Below, piece by piece: positions 9,306 through 16,802 of a stretch of 64,000 bases of DNA. How positions within the stretch are numbered: position 1 is the stretch's first letter; each line of letters opens with the position of its first letter. Under the pieces are notes generated by a model. It ran no database searches, was not told where the DNA came from, and was given only the letters and a program-made list of their open reading frames with translations. The DNA is taken from contig JACRIN010000002.1 in assembly GCA_016220085.1 (NCBI GenBank), positions 1-64,000 on the forward strand, written 5' to 3'. Position numbers and translations under genes: made by a program. The DNA comes from Planctomycetota bacterium (GTDB taxonomy: Bacteria > Planctomycetota > UBA1135 > GCA-002686595).

Positions 9306-11360
9306 TCAGCGGAACGCGAGCAGGTCGAGCCAGATGTCCAGCGGCGGCGCGCCCCAGGAATCGAAGCCGAGCGCGAGCTCGGTGACCGTCGTGAGCTCCG
9401 GGCCTTCGCGCTTCCAACCGTTGCCGCCGGCGAGCGGCACGACGAAGCGGTTCCAGCCGTCGCGGCCCTCGTTGTGGAGCGGCTGCGAGAGCAGGTCGCG
9501 CTCGGGCACGTAGCGCGCGATGTGCTCGTCGTCCTGCTTCAACGTGACGATCGGATTGGCGTCCTGCCACGCCGGGATGTTCTCGTTGCGGACGCGCAGC
9601 CAGAAGACGAGCTCTTTCAGCGCATGGAGCGAGCGATTCATCTTCGAGTAGACGAGCTCGACGCGCCCGCCGTCGTACGGCTCGATGTGCGCGTGAAGGG
9701 CCTCACTGCTCGGTGCGTGACGGTCGGAGATGATTCGAACACGGCTGACTCCGCTTGCGTCGCGCACGGACCAGCGCGTCGCTTCCTCGAACGTCTCCTC
9801 GACATCGTCTGGGACGACCACCTCCGACCAATCGAGAGCGGCGAGTTCCCCGTCATCGACAGTCACTCCGACGTGGAAGATCCCTGGCGAGTCGTAGGAG
9901 CACGTCGGTTCGGCGTCGCTCGAAGTTCTGCCATTCCCGAACTCCCATCGATATCGGAGTGTGACACCAGGGCTCGTTTTCACTGTCGGCCGCGGTGCGA
10001 AAGGCACTCGCTTATGCGCGAGGAGCGCCGCACGTACCGCATCGGGGCGGTGGTCTATGTCGCCCCGATGCCTCGAGGGGTCCGTATGCCACCAACGATC
10101 GAAGTTCACGATGCGGAGCTCGCTGCTTGCCGACGCCGTTCCCTGGAGCTCGACGACGTTGGTCACGTTCCCCGCATCGAAGAACTCTCCCTCGCGATTG
10201 TCGACGAACTCGTTCGAGCCGAGCGTCAGCCAATCGGCATGACGCGCGTAGACGCCCCAGCGATTCGACTCCAGCTTGTTGCGCTGGATCACCCAGTGGT
10301 ACGCCTTCCACGCAGCGCCGCCGGTCGCTTCATCGCCGCGCAACACGATTCCGCCGCCCTGATTGTGATGGCACCAGTTGCCGTCGAGGAAGGTGTGGCT
10401 CGAAGGACCGTTGACGAAGACGATCCCGCCGTGGCCAAAACTCTCCGGCGCGTTGTGGAAGCCGTCAGGCGAGCCGTTGAAACCCGCCTCGTTGCCGATC
10501 AAGCGCGTCTTGTCCGACGCGCCGAGCCAGAAGCCGTAGGAGCAGTGATTCGCCTTGTTCCTGACGTACGTGTTCTCCGGCGACCACGCTTCGAAGCCGT
10601 TGTTGTTCGCGTAGCTCGTGTCGTTGCCTTCGAAATAGTTGCGCCGGCTGGTCCAGCCGTTGAGCACGCGGATGAAGATGCCGTCGCCGCCGTGCGTGCA
10701 GTCGTTGTCGAAGAAACGGTTGTCGTCGGAGCCGCTCTCGATCAACACGCACGTCGAATCGCGCGCGTGCGTCTCGCCGGGTTGGATCCGCAGGCCCCAG
10801 GACAGGTTGTTCTTCCGGAACTCGTTCCGCGACGACGTCCAGAGCTTCAAGCACGTGTTCGACGCGTGGGAGAAGTCGTTCTCCTCGAGCACGAGCTCGT
10901 CGCAGCGCGTCAGATTGCACGCATCCCAGTTGCGATTGCTCTTGGTGCGCCCGATCGACGAGCTCTTGACCTCGGTCCACACGATCCCGCCGCTTGGCGG
11001 CAGCTCGCCCCAGCCGAACTCGGGGTCGGTGAAGTTGTCGGAGAAGTCGCAGTCCTCGACCTTCCAACCGGATCCGCGCTCGACCTTCAGCCCGATCTCG
11101 AAGCCGCGCACGCGGACGTTCTTCAAGGTCACGTTCGACACGCCGCTCGCCGCGATGCCGACGCCGGCGAACGCGGGCGCCTCGACGCCGGGCCGATGCT
11201 CGATCACCGCGCCGTGCCCATCGATCACCACGTTCGACGCGCGGATCACGAGCCCGGCGTAGGTCTTCGCCGGATCGAGCACGGCGTCCGCGCTGACGAC
11301 CAGCGGCTCTTCGGCGCGCGCGAGCGCCGTGAGCGCGACGAGGACGAGCAGGGTTCGCAT
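9306..11360 (-). CDS. Secreted right-handed beta-helix protein with PKD domain
   Basis: A 684-residue exported protein. ATG 11360 gives a signal peptide MRTLLVLVALTALARA; the open frame extends further upstream but enters the palindromic repeat region. Residues about 25-440 show the ladder of parallel beta-helix proteins (repeated N-N/N-x-F turns such as GIFIRVLNGWTSRRNYFEGN and NANHCSYGFWLGASDKTRLIG-type rungs). Around 480-540 a PKD-like fold is seen (RYRWEFGNGRTSSD ... VGVTVDDGE). The end is a carbohydrate-binding-like beta sandwich. Such proteins are often polysaccharide lyases or hydrolases, but no catalytic residues can be assigned, so activity is not claimed. Confidence 0.85.
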   Translation of the reverse strand: MRTLLVLVALTALARAEEPLVVSADAVLDPAKTYAGLVIRASNVVIDGHGAVIEHRPGVEAPAFAGVGIAASGVSNVTLKNVRVRGFEIGLKVERGSGWKVEDCDFSDNFTDPEFGWGELPPSGGIVWTEVKSSSIGRTKSNRNWDACNLTRCDELVLEENDFSHASNTCLKLWTSSRNEFRKNNLSWGLRIQPGETHARDSTCVLIESGSDDNRFFDNDCTHGGDGIFIRVLNGWTSRRNYFEGNDTSYANNNGFEAWSPENTYVRNKANHCSYGFWLGASDKTRLIGNEAGFNGSPDGFHNAPESFGHGGIVFVNGPSSHTFLDGNWCHHNQGGGIVLRGDEATGGAAWKAYHWVIQRNKLESNRWGVYARHADWLTLGSNEFVDNREGEFFDAGNVTNVVELQGTASASSELRIVNFDRWWHTDPSRHRGDIDHRPDAVRAALLAHKRVPFAPRPTVKTSPGVTLRYRWEFGNGRTSSDAEPTCSYDSPGIFHVGVTVDDGELAALDWSEVVVPDDVEETFEEATRWSVRDASGVSRVRIISDRHAPSSEALHAHIEPYDGGRVELVYSKMNRSLHALKELVFWLRVRNENIPAWQDANPIVTLKQDDEHIARYVPERDLLSQPLHNEGRDGWNRFVVPLAGGNGWKREGPELTTVTELALGFDSWGAPPLDIWLDLLAFR

Positions 11361-11387
11361 GCCGGTGAGGCTACCGCGCCGGGGCGG

Positions 11388-11551
11388 ACATACGGTGCCG
11401 CACCACTTCTTCCCGCGTCCGCAGAACGCAAAGGCGACCACGACGCGTCATCGCGGAACCTGGCGGCAGTACTGCGACGCCGTCCGTGAACGCGAGAACG
11501 ACTCCGACGCGCCACCGCGGAATCTGGAAGCAGTGGTGCGGCACCGTATGT
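11388..11551. repeat. Palindromic repeat unit (REPIN-like family), copy 1
   Basis: The left arm starts acatacggtgccgcacc at 11388. The right arm is its imperfect inverse, ending gcaccgtatgt at 11551. Between them lie degenerate internal copies of the motif gaccacgacgcgtca followed by cgcgga. The same outer arms and inner motif recur between 14.9 and 16.7 kb. This copy lies between the divergent genes at 11360 and 11631, so any promoters must lie in or beside it. Confidence 0.85.
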
Positions 11552-11592
11552 CGGGCGGATTCCGCGCGCCGGGCTGACACCGTTTACGACTT

Positions 11593-11614
11593 GGAGGTGG
11601 AATGGTGGACCTCC
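11593..11614 (+). promoter_or_regulatory. Shine-Dalgarno-like GGAGGT within a small inverted repeat
   Basis: GGAGGT (11593-11598) can pair with ACCTCC (11609-11614). The GGAGGT precedes an out-of-frame ATG at 11602, while the sigma-fusion ATG is at 11631. If transcribed, the hairpin could hide a ribosome site. Chance is possible in DNA of this composition. Confidence 0.3.
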
Positions 11615-11630
11615 GCGGCATTCCCCCCGC

Positions 11631-13667
11631 ATGCACACCCCCGGCACGATCGATACGCGCGAGCTCCTGCACCACGGCGATTGGATCCGGTCGTTGGCGC
11701 GCTCGCTCGCCCGGGATCCGCACGAGGCGGCTGATCTGGAGCAGGAGGCCTGGCTCGCCGCGCTGAAGCACGGACCGAGCCGCCAGGACAACGTCCGCGG
11801 TTGGTTCGCGACCGTCCTGCGCAACGCGGCGCGCATGCGCAGTCGCGCGTCGAGCCGCCGCGGCGTGCGCGAAAGTGCGGTCGCGCGGAACGAAGCCTTG
11901 CCTTCGACCGCCGAGCTCGTCGCGGAGGCGTCGCTGCACGAGCGCTTGGTCCAGATGCTGCTCGCGCTCGACGAACCGGAGCGCAGCACGTTGCTCCTGC
12001 ACTTCTTCAAGGATCTCTCGCTCTCCGAGATCGCGCGCAAGCAAGGCGAGGCCGTCTCGACCGTCCACGCGCGCGTGCAGCGCGGCGTCGCGAAGCTCCG
12101 GCGGCGCCTGTACCACACGTTGGGCGCGGGCGCGTGGCTCGGCGCGATCGCGGAGCTCGCGCGCGAGCCCGCGGCCGCCGGGCCGCTCGGGCCCGCGCTC
12201 GCGACGCCCCAGGCGAAGCTCGGGGGCGGCGCCGTCGTCGCGCTCGCCGCGTGCTTCTTCGCGTGGACGTGGTTCGGCGGCGCGACTCGCTCCGCGGAAG
12301 CACCGAAGCCCGAGACTTCGCTCGCGGCCGCCCCGACGATGACGCCTCGCGCGCGCGGCGAAGCGCTCGCCGAGCCGGCGGTCGACCCCGAGCCGGAACG
12401 CGGCGCGTCCGCGCCGGCCGAGGAAGTCGAAGCGCCGCTCGCGACGAAGGCGCGGCCGACGCCGCTCGGCGTTCACGGACGGCTGCTCGACGAACGCCGT
12501 GAACCGCTCGGTTACGGCCGCATCGTCGCGCGCGCAGGCGGGAGGACTTTCGCGACCGCGGATGTCTCGAGCGACGGCACGTACTCGTTCGGCACGTTGC
12601 CGCCGGACACCTACGACTTGCTCGTCGACGAAGCGCCCGCCGGATACCTCGCGCCGTTCGCGCAGGACGCATGGAGCTTGCCCGCGGTCGACGGACAAGG
12701 GCCGCACCACTTCGCGACCGAGATCGTCGTCGCGAGCGAGCGTTCGTCCCACGCCGTCAGCCTGACCGCGTACCGCAAAGCGCGCATGCTCGGATTCGTC
12801 GGCGACCCGACGTGGCGCGGCGTGCCGAACGTGCGCCTACGCTTGCAGTGCGTCACGGCAGGGCTCGAGTTGCTCGCGCCCGAGTTGCGCTCGCAGCACG
12901 ACGGCACGTTCGAGTTCCGCGACATCTATCCTGGCACGTACCGCCTGGAGGTCCTGATCACGCCGGAGGAAGCGCTCGACGGCGCGGTCGCGCCGCTGCC
13001 GAAGCTCGTGACGCTCGAGGGCGGCGAGCGCGAGGACGTCGACCTCTTGTTCGCGCGGAGCTCGACGCCGGTCGTCGGGCGCGTCGTCGGCAAGTTCGCT
13101 CGCTCGTCGGACATCGAAGTCTGGGCGGTCGCGGCGCTGCGTGGCGCGGCGAGCGGCAAACCGGTGTCGCCGGAGAATCTGGTCGCGATCACGCGCACGT
13201 CCGACGACGGCTTCTTCGAGTTCCCGTCGCTGCCCGAGGGACCGATCTCGGTCTTCGCGTTGCACTCGCTCGGCTCGTCGAGCGGCGGCCGCGGCCGCGC
13301 GTGGTCGCACTCGGTCCAGGTCGAGACGTCGTCGCTCGGTCGCCCGCTCGACGTCGGCATGTTGCTCGTCGATCGCGACGCCGCGAAGTGGATCGAAGTC
13401 GAGTACGACGAGCAGGCGAAGCGTTCACCGATGTCGGGCAAGGCGAACAAGTACAAGCGCAGCGTGGAGTCGTCGGTCGAGTTCAGCTCGCCGTTCCTGA
13501 AAGGCACGCCGCGAACCGATCGCGTGTCGAAGCGCGCGGTGAGCTTCGCGACCGAAGGCGCGATCTTCGGCGCGCTCTACGTCGACCAAGGTCGGCGGCC
13601 GCCGCTCTTCGAGTGGCTGCTGTTCCCGGACGAGGAGTTCGCGCGAGCTACGATCCACCTGCGCTAG
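11631..13667 (+). CDS. ECF-type sigma factor fused to a membrane segment and extracytoplasmic regulatory-like domains
   Basis: A 678-residue fusion. Residues about 15-80 match sigma region 2 (DWIRSLARSLARDPHEAADL, then QEAWLAALKHG and RGWFATVLRNAARM). Residues about 103-160 match region 4 (LLALDEPERSTLLLHFFKDL, LSEIARKQGEAVSTVHARVQ, RGVAKLRRRL). A transmembrane helix follows at about 199-217 (GGAVVALAACFFAWTWFGG). Residues 260-678 are carboxypeptidase-regulatory-like beta-sandwich repeats, which would face the periplasm. A sigma factor tethered to its own envelope domain could be held inactive until a signal or proteolysis releases it (inference). There is no separate anti-sigma gene beside it. 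The thioredoxin-like selenoprotein gene starts one base after its stop, so the two are probably co-transcribed. Confidence 0.9.
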   Translation: MHTPGTIDTRELLHHGDWIRSLARSLARDPHEAADLEQEAWLAALKHGPSRQDNVRGWFATVLRNAARMRSRASSRRGVRESAVARNEALPSTAELVAEASLHERLVQMLLALDEPERSTLLLHFFKDLSLSEIARKQGEAVSTVHARVQRGVAKLRRRLYHTLGAGAWLGAIAELAREPAAAGPLGPALATPQAKLGGGAVVALAACFFAWTWFGGATRSAEAPKPETSLAAAPTMTPRARGEALAEPAVDPEPERGASAPAEEVEAPLATKARPTPLGVHGRLLDERREPLGYGRIVARAGGRTFATADVSSDGTYSFGTLPPDTYDLLVDEAPAGYLAPFAQDAWSLPAVDGQGPHHFATEIVVASERSSHAVSLTAYRKARMLGFVGDPTWRGVPNVRLRLQCVTAGLELLAPELRSQHDGTFEFRDIYPGTYRLEVLITPEEALDGAVAPLPKLVTLEGGEREDVDLLFARSSTPVVGRVVGKFARSSDIEVWAVAALRGAASGKPVSPENLVAITRTSDDGFFEFPSLPEGPISVFALHSLGSSSGGRGRAWSHSVQVETSSLGRPLDVGMLLVDRDAAKWIEVEYDEQAKRSPMSGKANKYKRSVESSVEFSSPFLKGTPRTDRVSKRAVSFATEGAIFGALYVDQGRRPPLFEWLLFPDEEFARATIHLR

Positions 13668-13668
13668 C

Positions 13669-14898
13669 ATGGTGCGCATGCTCTCGCTCCTCGTCGCTGT
13701 CGTCCTCACGTTCTCCGACGCGCCGTCGGTCGACGACAAGCCGCTCGCCGAATGGCGCGCGAGGATCGCACCGGCGGAGAGCGAGCGCGCGTGGAGCTCG
13801 ATCGGTTGGCGCGCCAACTTCTGGGCCGCCGTCGAGGAAGCGAACGCCGCGGAGAAGCCGATCTTGCTCTGGGCGATGAACGGGCACCCGCTCGGCTGCA
13901 CATGAAACAACGGCGTGATCGCCCGACGGTCTGTCTGGGCGGATGAGCAGGTCGCGGAGCTCGCAGCGAAGTTCGTCTCGGCCGCCGACGAGGTGCATCA
14001 CCTGCAGCGCGGCGACGACGTCGAGTGCAAGCTCTTCCAGAAGCTCGCCGAGCAAGGTCACTACGCCGGCCGCACCGAACCCAGCGACACGCGTCAGGGG
14101 ATCTACGCGTGCACCGCGACCGGCGTGTTGCTCGCGTCCGTCAACACCAACGAGCCGCGGCGGATGCGGCGGATGCTCGAGCGCGCGTTGGAGCGTTGGC
14201 AGGAGCTGCCGCTCGAACAGCGCGTCGTCGCGGACCTCGGCGAGCCCGTGTTGAAGCGCCTCGAGGCGCGCTATCCGACCGACGGGCTCGTGCTGCACCA
14301 GTACTCGCGCGATCTGGAGCGCGAGCCCGCTCTTCGCGACTGGCGCGCGAACGCGTGGAACCAGGATTTCGTCTGGTTCACGCGCGTGGAGGCTCGCGCG
14401 CTCGCGCCCGCGACGCTCGAGGTCGGCGCGACGACGCCGTGGCCGTCGGAGCTCGCGCGCCGGCTCGCGCGTTGCCACCTGGTCGACAACGTGCGCGGTC
14501 AGGTTTCGGCGTTCCGACGCGGCTCGGTCGAGAAGGCCGAGCTGCAGAGCTGTGTCACTTCCGTCGCCGATGGACGCGCGACGCTTGAGTTCCGCGGCGT
14601 CTCGCGCGCGACCGAGAACGGCGCGTGGCCGGTCGCAGGGTTCAAGGATCGCGTCGCGCCCGGCGAGCAGTCGCGCGGCTTCCGCGCAGAGCTCGCGGGG
14701 CGCGCGGTCTTCGAGCTCGCGAGCCAGCGCTTCGTCGAGTTCGAGCTCGCGGCGGTCGGCACGCGCTTCGGCGGCTCGCAGTTCAACGGCCGCGACGGCG
14801 ACTTGGAGCCCGCACCGATGGGCGTGTGGTTCGAACTCGCGTCCGACGCTCCGGCGGAGCGCGTCGCACCGGCGTTGGTCTGGGAGTACGGCTGGTGA
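13669..14898 (+). CDS. Thioredoxin-like secreted selenoprotein (UGA-encoded Sec79, C-T-U motif)
   Basis: Read as one gene of 409 residues with an in-frame TGA at 13903-13905. Before it: a short signal-like N-terminus (MLSLLVAVVLTF; ATG 13678 is an alternative start), then FWAAVEEANAAEKPILLWAM and NGHPLGCT. After it, in the same frame, the protein continues NNGVIARRSVWADEQVAELA, with no break in coding character, to TGA 14898. Phrases such as EKPILLWAMNGHPLGC are typical of thioredoxin-fold proteins at the strand before the redox motif, so Cys77-Thr78-Sec79 would be the active site. A hairpin with a GGUCU apical loop lies 12 bases after the UGA, as selenocysteine insertion needs. Role: probable periplasmic thiol oxidoreductase. 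A nonsense mutation is the alternative; sel genes are outside the window. Confidence 0.8.
13918..13944 (+). promoter_or_regulatory. Bacterial SECIS-type hairpin after the UGA at 13903
   Basis: The stem pairs ATC-GCCC-GAC (13918-13927) with GTC-GGGC-GAT (13933-13944), with single unpaired bases at 13936 (T) and 13941 (G). The apical loop is GGTCT (13928-13932). The first loop base is 22 bases after the UGA. In E. coli fdhF the selenocysteine insertion element also presents GGUCU at its apex, read by SelB, and loop-to-UGA distances of about this size are normal (established knowledge). The match in stem, loop and distance was not chosen by searching many positions: it is the hairpin directly behind the only in-frame UGA. 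Confidence 0.8.
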
Positions 14899-14899
14899 C

Positions 14900-15345
14900 C
14901 TACCGAGCCGCGCCCGTTCTTCGACCTACCGAGTCGCACCACTTCTTCCAGCTTTCGGCGAGCGCGACGGCGATCGCGACGCGCTGCGGCTGACATACGG
15001 TGTCGCACCGTTTCTCTCCGCTTCCGCCGAGCACGACGGCGACCGAGACGGCGACGCGCTGCGACATACGGTGTCACACCGTTTCTTTCCGTTTCCGCCG
15101 AGCCCCATCGCGACCACGACGCGCCATGGAGAGAGCGGGCACACGGCGGAGCACCAGCGCTTCCCGCCTCACATACGGTGTCGCACCGTTTCTCGCCGCG
15201 TCCGCCGAGCCCCACCGCGACCACGGCGCGCCATGGTGGGAGTGGGGATACGGCGCTGCACCAGCTCGTCCCGCTTCCGCCGAGCGCAAGCGCGACCACG
15301 ACGCGCCACCGCGGAAGCGGGAAGAAGTGGTGCGACACGGTATGT
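14900..15345. repeat. Cluster of palindromic repeat arms (REPIN-like family)
   Basis: Forward arms acatacggtgtcgcaccgtt or close variants start at 14993, 15064 and 15171. Degenerate ones lie at about 14924 and 15246, and the inverted arm ends cgacacggtatgt at 15345. Each forward arm is followed by cgcttccgccgagc, and several units contain gcgaccacgacgcgcca. The last unit (about 15246-15345) is a compact 100-bp inverted pair: one arm contains ccgcttccgc and the other gcggaagcgg. The cluster starts directly after the selenoprotein stop codon. Confidence 0.85.
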
Positions 15346-15572
15346 CAGCCGCTTCCCGAACTCGCCCAGTGCTCGCGCAAGAGCTCGACTGCGCGCGGAT
15401 GAGCTTCGCTCGTGACCACGAGCCACCACGAGCGTCGTCACGTCGACGTGTTGCACTCGGCGGGCGCGACGATGCGGCCTTCGACGCCGCCGCGGGCGAG
15501 CATCGCGCGAAACCCTTCCATCGAAGAGCGCTCGCCTTCCGCGAAGTAGGTCCAGCCGTCGAGGTCGCTCAT
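15345..15572 (-). pseudogene. Small DUF2007-like ORF interrupted by an in-frame TGA
   Basis: From ATG 15572 the minus strand reads MSDLDGWTYFAEGERSSMEG, continuing FRAMLARGGVEGRIVAPAEC, NTST, then TGA (15440-15438). In the same frame it continues RRSWWLVVTSEAHPRAVELL, REHWASSGSG and stops at 15345, on the edge of the repeat cluster. Both halves have protein character and together resemble small beta-alpha-beta DUF2007-type proteins (about 75 residues). It may be a broken gene. A GGUC-loop hairpin 20 bases after the TGA (15408-15423) also leaves selenocysteine possible. It lies between two repeat clusters, where damage is likely. Confidence 0.45.
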
Positions 15573-15598
15573 GTTCGTTCGGCGCTCGATCCTATCGG

Positions 15599-15768
15599 AC
15601 ATACGGTGTCGCACCACTTCTTCCAGCGTTCATCGAACTCGAAGGCGACCGCGACGCGTCACCGCGGAAGCAGGAAGGTGCTCTGCGCCGCCGTGGGCCC
15701 CCTCGAACGCGAAGGCAACCACGACGCGTCAGCGCGGAAGCTGGAAGAAACGGTGCGGCCCGGTATGT
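15599..15768. repeat. Palindromic repeat unit, copy left of the toxin-tip/immunity module
   Basis: The forward arm acatacggtgtcgcaccact starts at 15599 and the inverse arm ends cccggtatgt at 15768. The right 109 bases (15660-15768) are nearly identical to 16513-16621 on the other side of the SUKH gene, with seven differences by eye. The toxin fragment begins only 13 bases after the end of this repeat. Confidence 0.9.
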
Positions 15769-15781
15769 GGTGTGCGCGTAG

Positions 15782-15886
15782 ACGTACGCATGGCACCACC
15801 ATCAGGAGGAAACTACGATGCACCTTGTGCCCGAAGACATTCATCAGCAGACCGGACGCACCGGAGGATCTTGGCCGTTCCAATGA
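15782..15886 (+). pseudogene. C-terminal tip of a WHH-type nuclease toxin (truncated)
   Basis: Only 34 codons remain, from an upstream in-frame TAG (15779-15781) to TGA 15884-15886. The translation contains TYAWHHHQEETTMHLVPEDI followed by HQQTGRTGGSWPFQ. The order W-H-H-H-Q ... M-x-L-V-P-x-x-I-H ... H/R-T-G-G is the signature of the WHH branch of HNH/ENDO VII nuclease toxins, which form the C-terminal warhead of polymorphic toxins (established). Everything upstream of this motif is missing and is replaced by the palindromic repeat. A strong AGGAGG (15804-15809) precedes an internal ATG at 15818, so a 22-residue piece could still be translated into the immunity start, which it overlaps as ATGA. 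Confidence 0.75.
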
Positions 15887-16326
15887 ACGTCTTGTTCACC
15901 GATTCTGGACCGACGCTGACGGCGTCCGACATTCTGTCGTTGGAGATGGAACTCGGAGCGATTCTCCCCGCTGAGTACAGGGCGTTCTTGCTGCGCACGA
16001 ACGGTGGCAGGCCGAAGCCGAATGCGATTGACGTTCCCGAAGCTCCGTGGCGCGCTACACCGGTGAGGGTCTTCTTCGGGGTGCGTCCCAATCATCCTGC
16101 GAATTCACTTGTCGCGAATCGGGATCTCTATCGCTCACGACTTCACGATGGGCTCATTCCGATTGCGACGGACTCGTTCGGAAATCCCGTTTGCATCGAG
16201 ACTCGTCCGGCAACACGCGGGCGCATCGTCTTGATAGATCGTCAAGGTTCGAAGCTCGTCGAGTATCCTCTCGCCCGTAGTCTGACGGAGTTTCTACGAA
16301 AACTGCGCCCCCCCGATGAGGTGTAA
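15883..16326 (+). CDS. SUKH (SMI1/KNR4) family immunity protein
   Basis: A 147-residue protein. It has the SUKH signature: an N-terminal helix pair with LTASDILSLEMELGAILPAE, then YRAFLLRTNGGRPKPN, a mid-region VRVFFGVRPN, a LIPIATDSFGNPVCIE strand pair, and a C-terminal helix SLTEFLRKL. SUKH proteins neutralise nuclease and other toxins delivered by polymorphic toxin systems (established). ATG 15883 overlaps the stop of the WHH toxin tip (ATGA), the usual toxin-immunity arrangement, which fixes the start. Base composition is clearly lower in GC than the neighbours, a sign of transfer. The module is flanked by near-identical 109-bp repeats. It may survive as protection against a toxin made by relatives. 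Confidence 0.85.
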   Translation: MNVLFTDSGPTLTASDILSLEMELGAILPAEYRAFLLRTNGGRPKPNAIDVPEAPWRATPVRVFFGVRPNHPANSLVANRDLYRSRLHDGLIPIATDSFGNPVCIETRPATRGRIVLIDRQGSKLVEYPLARSLTEFLRKLRPPDEV

Positions 16327-16440
16327 GAGCGTCCCGTCCACGCGATGCGATGCGTCGTACCGCGAGGGCTCCAAGACGAACTTGACTCGACGGCAGGTGT
16401 TCCCGTGGCGACATCCCGGGATAGGCTCATCGAACGCGAC

Positions 16441-16672
16441 GGACCACGACGCGTCACCGCGGAAGCTGGAAGAAGTGGTGCGGCTCGGTATGTCCGAAGG
16501 CGCACGACGCGCCACCGCGGAAGCAGGAACGTGCTGTGCGCCGCCGTGGGCCCCCTCGAACGCGAAGGCAACCACGACGCGTCACCGCGGAAGCTGGAAG
16601 AAATGGTGCGGCTCCGTACGTCTGTCGATGCGCGACGGCGGAAGTGGGGAGGAGTGGTGCGACTGCGTAGGT
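16441..16672. repeat. Palindromic repeat arms right of the immunity gene
   Basis: Three inverse-type arms are seen, ending ctcggtatgt at 16493, ctccgtacgt at 16621 and ctgcgtaggt at 16672. Each follows a cgcgccaccgcggaag- or gcgtcaccgcggaagc-type block. Bases 16513-16621 are the near-identical partner of 15660-15768. There is no forward-type arm here, unlike in the left copy. Bases 16327-16440 and 16673-16802 around it show no gene. Confidence 0.85.
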
Positions 16673-16790
16673 CGGCGATCCCAGCAACGAGTCCGCGATC
16701 GAGCGCTGCGCAACGTTCGCGCGCTCGACGTTGCTACGATGCGCTCGCGGTCGCTCGGAGCGCCTGAAGCGCCGGCGGAGAGGCGGCCGC

Positions 16791-16795
16791 AGGAG
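16791..16795 (+). promoter_or_regulatory. Ribosome binding site deciding a GTG start
   Basis: AGGAG at 16791-16795, seven bases before GTG 16803, selects that codon over upstream in-frame alternatives of the histidine kinase gene. Confidence 0.75.
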
Positions 16796-16802
16796 AGTTC
16801 CA

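Noticed and set aside
13669..13905. Treating the 78-residue ORF as a complete small protein or broken gene
   Set aside because: The coding frame continues without disturbance beyond the TGA to 14898, the TGA lies at a redox motif, and a SECIS-like hairpin follows, so one selenocysteine-containing gene explains it better.
15599..16672. SUKH gene as an integron cassette with attC sites
   Set aside because: The repeats are long palindromes without the attC core sites, and there is no integrase gene.
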